The notes beneath the pieces were generated by a model. The model was not told the origin of the DNA and did not search any database. It worked only from the letters and a program-made list of their open reading frames with translations. The translations under genes were made by a program, and so were the position numbers. Positions 6,578-9,758 of a stretch of 9,758 nucleotides of DNA are shown in pieces. How positions within the stretch are numbered: the first letter of the stretch is position 1; every line of letters begins with the position of its first letter. The stretch is from JAUWVG01 sp964633715. Its GTDB lineage: Bacteria; Acidobacteriota; Aminicenantia; Aminicenantales; Aminicenantaceae. The stretch is taken from NCBI GenBank assembly GCA_964633715.1, contig CAZWHQ010000084.1, positions 1-9,758 on the forward strand. Direction: 5' to 3'.

Positions 6578-8113
6578 TCAGAATTTTCCTTCCACTTCAT
6601 AAGTCGCATCAAAATACCTGCACCAACCCAATCCATCGTTGCAAATCCAGGCTTGCGGAGTGGCTTCGAACTTGATTTCATCCGACCCGGATTCGAGTGT
6701 AAATTCAACAAAAAGGACACGTTGGTCTGCGTCTTCTGCGTTTTCTCGATCACCCGCCTTAAGCAAATCTTTGTCAAGTTTGATGCCTGAAACGGCATTT
6801 ACGACAATTTCCGGAGAGGTGGCTAAGTTATTCCATTTATGCCCGGTATCGTTGGCCACATTAAGAATAAAATAGATTTTTCCTTTTTGTGGATTATTGG
6901 GATCAAGTTCAATCCGGGTGTCCATACTCATGGGAACCATGTCTTCGCTCGTTTTTGCCATAACGAGTTTTTTAAGCTGAGAGACTGTTTGGAACTGTAT
7001 GGCCGGAACTTCATCCGCTTCTGTTTCTCCTATTGGAATAAGTCCCGAGATAAGAAATTTAGTTGTTTTTTCGGTTATTTCCTGTCCTTCTGTACCAAGT
7101 TTGGCTTTGATCGAGACTGTAAATTCCATATCTTCGGCACCTTCATCGGCTGTCCATATCACGCCTAAGGAATGGGGATAATTATCCGCGTCACTCCGCG
7201 CTTTTCCTGAAACGAGCTGATCTTTCCCAAAAGAGACCCCCTTGGCATTAGAGATAGAGATGTTGATAGGAGGTTCTTCCCAATCGAAAATGGTGTCTTT
7301 GTTGGGGCGGATTGTAAAATAGAGACGGCTTTTTCCCTCTGCTGTCACACCTGCCGGGAGTGTGCCTGCTTCAACACTAAAGGGGAGTGCTTCATTGCCA
7401 TTGAGGTTTTTAACCTCGAGTGTGGTTAGGGCTAAACGGGGGACTTCCATTTGAGGGACTTCATCGTTATTCCCTGTCATCGCCATTCCTCCCTGACTGA
7501 GTTCTTCCCATTTTTCGTCAGAAATACCGGAAGGGCCAAAACGGTCTTCGAGAAAGGCCTTCACTTTGTCAGGATCTGCCCATTCATTAGACATGAGAAG
7601 AGTCCCATCGGAATCGATAATGAAGTCGGCATTCGGCATCCCGCCATAGGTTTTTTGCAAAGAATTGTCCATGTTGTCGATAATCCATGGAATCTCAGAC
7701 TGAAGTTCTGCCCGGGCAAAACCAGTGTACTCTTGACGCATATCAAGGCTGTCCGGCTGGACGAAACCGTAAAACCCTGGATGAGGTTCACGACTAAGGA
7801 CATAGTAGAATGACACACCTTTAGAACTGTAAGCTTTTTGTAGAGCCTCCACACGGGAGATCTTTCTGCGCCAGGGCGGTCACGTACAGCCTCCCCACTG
7901 AACGATCAGCAGGGTGTTTTCGTAGAGATTGGAAAAAGGAATGTGATTGAGATTTTCGTCATAGATCTTGAGGTCGGGGACAACTTTATTGACTTTAGGA
8001 GACCTTTCCTCCCAAGGGGGGCGCTGTGTCCGCTGTGTAGCTGTGCACAATATACCTGCCATAAGAACAAAGACCACAACCCAAAGAAAAATGGATTTTC
8101 TGAGTGTTCGCAT
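6578..8113 (-). CDS. Deiodinase-like exported selenoprotein with in-frame UGA (Sec78)
   Basis: The ATG at 8111..8113 follows a strong AGGAGGAG. The frame runs through TGA at 7880..7882 to the stop at 6578, giving 511 residues with Sec at 78. An N-terminal hydrophobic segment (about 8-22) acts as export signal. Residues about 45-190 form a thioredoxin-like redoxin domain: LLIVQWGGCT-U-PPW matches the deiodinase active site (SCTUPP). SREPHPGFYGF follows, with Glu109 and His111 like the E-x-H of deiodinases. WIIDNMDN (143-150) then GGMPNADFIIDSDGTL also matches. A SECIS-like hairpin follows the TGA. Residues about 220-511 carry two Ig/DsbD-alpha-like beta modules; the second ends in WICNDGLGWCRYF with a Cys pair. 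Conserved coding on both sides of the TGA argues against two genes; the downstream piece alone would have to start at GTG 7850..7852 without a Shine-Dalgarno. Substrate unknown: the family fold does not prove iodine chemistry, and periplasmic thiol redox is equally plausible. Confidence 0.9.
7842..7863 (-). promoter_or_regulatory. Bacterial SECIS hairpin downstream of the Sec UGA
   Basis: Counting from the base after the TGA (7880..7882), positions 17-24 (AGAUCUCC) pair with 30-38 (GGAGGCUCU). This gives 8 pairs, one of them U-G, with a single bulged C at position 35. The apical loop is CGUGU at positions 25-29 (7851..7855), with G as its second base. Stem length, loop distance and the G among the first two loop bases fit the published bacterial SECIS pattern. 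It lies within the coding sequence, as bacterial SECIS elements do. Confidence 0.65.
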
Positions 8114-8159
8114 AAGCTCCTCCTGCTAAGAAATCTCTAATAAATAAGGTATTGAGAGA

Positions 8160-8186
8160 AGTGAAAAATGTGTAACATTTTTAACT
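8160..8186. repeat. 27-bp palindrome in the selenoprotein gene leader
   Basis: The arms AGTGAAAAATGT (8160..8171) and ACATTTTTAACT (8175..8186) match at 11 of 12 positions around a 3-nt centre GTA. The palindrome begins just downstream of the predicted transcription start, so a bound regulator would block initiation or elongation. An operator is more likely than a terminator, since the stem is AT-rich. Confidence 0.4.
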
Positions 8187-8193
8187 CAATGAA

Positions 8194-8222
8194 ATTATAG
8201 AAAAATGAATTTGCATAAGCAA
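8194..8222 (-). promoter_or_regulatory. Candidate promoter of the selenoprotein gene
   Basis: On the minus strand, -10 TATAAT (8194..8199, 6 of 6) is preceded by a 17-nt spacer and a weak -35 TTGCTT (8217..8222, 3 of 6). The predicted start near 8187 leaves a leader of about 74 nt that contains the palindrome at 8160..8186. A weak -35 suggests an activator or modest basal activity. Confidence 0.4.
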
Positions 8223-8231
8223 GGATTATTT

Positions 8232-8854
8232 CTATGATTTTTCTCTAACTTTATCTTTATTTCGTTCTCTTTCTTTATTATTTCTGATATCTGGGAGCCA
8301 TTGGTTGTTAAAATATTTTATTTTATCAATATCATAATCAAATTGTTTTCCATCTGTGTTGATGATCAAATCTGAAAATTGCATGACACTTTCAGCAGAC
8401 TTTTTGATAATATTATTGGGATTGATCAGCATTAAAAAGAATCCCGGTTGAACGGCCCTTCGAAAGCGGTTGGATTCTGCTACGATGACGGAATCCGGAG
8501 GAATAATGTCTAAAAGCGCTCGAGCCCTTCCATGATTTTATCTTCCAGTACAATTAGCCAGAAAACTTTTTTGGTTCCAGCTTTGAGGAGCAGCGAGGTG
8601 TCTTTTTCAAGATTTCTGTTTTTTTCTTCCCTGATAAGATAGTTGCCTTCGATCTCTGAACAAATCCTGCAGGTTTCATGACCGTGGGGGCAAGTTTTTG
8701 ACTTTTCTTTGATCGTAGTAATTTTAAGGCCGACAATGTCTGTATGTGAACTGTTCTTTCTTATAATTGAAGTGGCCAGGTGAGTTTTGCCGATATTTCT
8801 TTTTGATGAACCTATAAGCAGCATGTGGGGATAAGAGACAAGGTTTATGGTCAT
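8232..8854 (-). pseudogene. MobB/SIMIBI-type P-loop NTPase, frameshifted
   Basis: The first piece (8854 to about 8521) begins MTINLVSYPHMLLIG and contains a Walker A motif G15-SSKRNI-GKT24, then a cysteine cluster C55-x6-C62-x2-C65 (CPHGHETCRIC). It stops at TAG after EGLERF. One missing base near 8519..8522 restores the frame: ...EGL-E-ALLDIIPPDSVIVAESN, continuing through PGFFLMLINPNN to TAG at 8232, for about 207 residues. The fold is like MobB, the GTP-binding protein of molybdopterin cofactor maturation, but the Cys cluster and the AGTKKVFWL segment set it apart as a related subfamily. Its substrate is not known to me. It follows the small cysteine protein gene by 33 nt, probably in one transcript; the Shine-Dalgarno is weak. 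Conservation on both sides of the break suggests sequence error or recent mutation. Confidence 0.7.
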
Positions 8855-8887
8855 CGAATTTAGGCAGGTGTATCCAGGTTCTGGATT

Positions 8888-9073
8888 TTAGGGGAAACAA
8901 CCCAGCTGGCAGTGACTGATTTTTATGCCTTCGGTATTACAGATTTCTCCGATGTCTCTGAGGGAAATACTGAGTTCTTCAGACAGTTGGAATGCTTTTT
9001 TGCAGGGAAGCTTTTTTTTGCCGTCAATTTCTGCAGCTGCGTCTTTAATCCTCTTAATTACGTCTTCTCTCAT
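8888..9073 (-). CDS. Small conserved-type cysteine protein (61 aa)
   Basis: This 61-residue protein starts at ATG 9071..9073, preceded by AGGAGGG with 7-nt spacing. It is helical, with Cys24 (LPCKKAF), Cys45 (EICN) and a C-terminal C55-QLG-C59-F motif. The layout, 'LPC..A..l.eel......iG..c...gIki..CQLGCF', feels like a conserved small family whose members often sit beside MobB-like P-loop genes. That recollection is not verified here. The C-x3-C end could bind a metal or selenium/sulfur species. It is the first gene behind the promoter at 9095..9123 and probably co-transcribed with the P-loop gene. Confidence 0.75.
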   Translation of the reverse strand: MREDVIKRIKDAAAEIDGKKKLPCKKAFQLSEELSISLRDIGEICNTEGIKISHCQLGCFP

Positions 9074-9094
9074 TCGAATGGCCCTCCTGAAATT

Positions 9095-9123
9095 ATTATA
9101 TCACCTTGAATCCCGGATTCCAA
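9095..9123 (-). promoter_or_regulatory. Promoter of the small Cys protein/P-loop operon
   Basis: On the minus strand, -35 TTGGAA (9118..9123, 4 of 6) is followed by a 17-nt spacer and a perfect -10 TATAAT (9095..9100). The predicted start near 9088 coincides with the beginning of the AGGAGGG ribosome-binding site, so the leader would be very short. Confidence 0.5.
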
Positions 9124-9155
9124 TTTAATGGAAAGATTTAGGCCGTTCTCCTGTA

Positions 9156-9184
9156 TTGACATAAGGATGGCTCTGTGTGAAAAT
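9156..9184 (+). promoter_or_regulatory. Candidate divergent promoter for the right-hand gene
   Basis: Perfect -35 TTGACA (9156..9161) is followed by a 17-nt spacer and -10 GAAAAT (9179..9184, 4 of 6). The predicted start near 9191 leaves only the internal ATGs at 9215 or 9239 with room for a leader. Confidence 0.3.
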
Positions 9185-9193
9185 CCCAGTTTC

Positions 9194-9758
9194 ATGTTAA
9201 AAAATAATAAGAAGATGTTTTCCCCCCTAAAGAAATTCATGAACTTTTTAATCTTTGGGGTGATTTTTTTCGGGTTGGGATTAGTCCTTCCGGTTATATC
9301 CAATGAAATTGGCGGAGTTCCCGAAGCCGCAGCCTTCAGGATTTCTTCAAGTGATTTGATTCGGTTAGATGGGCTTTTGGATGAATCTTTCTGGGAAAAA
9401 GCCCTCCCCATCGGTCCGCTGCACATGGTGGAACCGGATGAAGACGTGGAGCAAAAGGAGGGGATATCGGCTTCGGTTTCGACGGATCGCCATTCAGGAA
9501 ATAGGGCTGTCCCCCATTATCTCCACAGATGTACTTCTATTCTTATCAAACATAAAAAAGCCTGTAAAAATATTCTCCTTTCTCTTCGGCAGCCATCAGG
9601 AGTTCCTGTTGGACATTCCGGGGCGGAGGAGGGTGATGTTTTACATAACTGTAAGAGGCGAAGACTGGAATCAACATTGATTGACATATTATTGGGGATT
9701 TGACAACTTCTGTTGACATTCTTCCAAAGAGCGCCTGGATCAAAGATGGCCTTTTATA
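9194..9758 (+). pseudogene. CBM9-like/DUF5916-type exported protein, frame lost after about 9465
   Basis: Possible starts are ATG 9194, 9215 or 9239; none has a good Shine-Dalgarno, and 9239 (MNFLIFGVIFFGLGLV) begins right at a signal peptide. After it, residues read FRISSSDLIRLDGLLDESFWEKALPI and MVEPDEDVEQKEG. The 'i.lDG.LDE..W..A......EP' pattern is the hallmark start of the CBM9-like domain of secreted proteins, including DUF5916 outer-membrane proteins. Past about 9465 the expected 'TEvrv.yD...LY' does not follow in frame; the frame ends at a TGA near 9703. Short fragments that could be the same domain appear in other frames: DIGFGFDG from about 9462, and EFLLDIPGRRR...FYITVRGEDWN around 9600..9670. 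This could be a multiply frameshifted copy or a junction to unrelated DNA. The start of the domain is well supported; the 290 bases at the right end are not. Confidence 0.55.

Noticed and set aside
6578..6580. The terminal TGA of the selenoprotein gene as a second Sec codon
   Set aside because: Read-through would add only five residues before TAG. No good SECIS-like hairpin is apparent at the right distance, and the terminator-like stem follows.
6424..6798. Minus-strand 124-residue frame between the selenoprotein gene and selA
   Set aside because: It overlaps the 3' end of the selenoprotein gene in another frame, has no recognisable motif, and covers the terminator and promoter region.
6578..7852. 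Reading the 424-residue piece as a separate gene starting at GTG 7850..7852
   Set aside because: No Shine-Dalgarno precedes that GTG, and the redoxin domain would lack its first strand and active site. Continuation through the TGA explains both pieces.
9128..9193. Extending the CBM9-like gene upstream to ATG 9128
   Set aside because: The extension would overlap the predicted promoter, has no Shine-Dalgarno, and would place a charged stretch of more than 30 residues ahead of the signal peptide.
9590..9680. Plus-strand ...DIPGRRRVMFYITVRGED... as the start of a REP-associated (RAYT/Y1) transposase
   Set aside because: Only a short 'DIPG...TVRG' resemblance; no HUH motif or catalytic Tyr follows, and a CBM9-like reading of the same stretch is at least as good.

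Overview
The window comes from a bacterium that decodes UGA as selenocysteine (Sec). It holds the complete Sec machinery on the minus strand: selA, selD, selB and the tRNA gene selC, in transcription order from 6411 down to 1762. Directly upstream of selA on the same strand lies a probable client gene. Its in-frame TGA (7880..7882) splits one reading frame into two pieces; read as Sec, they form a 511-residue exported protein with a deiodinase-type active site (C-T-U-P-P) and two C-terminal Ig/DsbD-like modules. Signal peptides and a CBM9/DUF5916-type exported protein suggest a Gram-negative-type envelope. I cannot name the lineage; an uncultured anaerobic or sediment bacterium would fit, but this is inference.

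Layout, left to right. 1..1616 is an AT-rich accessory block on the minus strand. It has a promoter next to 11-bp direct repeats, then three tightly packed small genes (1552 to 518) of which two faintly resemble a HicB/HicA toxin-antitoxin pair, then a separately promoted gene running off the left edge. 1762..1857 is tRNA-Sec. 1863..6411 is selB, selD and selA; selA carries two single-base frameshifts that cancel each other. 6412..6577 holds a probable terminator for the selenoprotein gene and a promoter for selA. 6578..8113 is the selenoprotein gene, with its own promoter and a leader palindrome. 8232..9073 holds a frameshifted MobB/SIMIBI-type P-loop NTPase and a small cysteine-bearing protein behind a good sigma70-type promoter. 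From about 9194 to the right edge a divergent plus-strand gene begins as an exported CBM9-like protein and then loses its frame.

How the genes work together: SelD makes selenophosphate, SelA converts seryl-tRNA-Sec to selenocysteinyl-tRNA-Sec, and SelB brings it to UGA codons followed by a SECIS hairpin. A suitable hairpin lies 17 to 38 nt after the TGA of the deiodinase-like gene, so producer and consumer are side by side. Four apparent single-base frame breaks (two in selA, one in the P-loop gene, one or more in the right-hand gene) fall in one half of the window. Sequence or assembly error is the simplest explanation, but genuine decay cannot be excluded from sequence alone.
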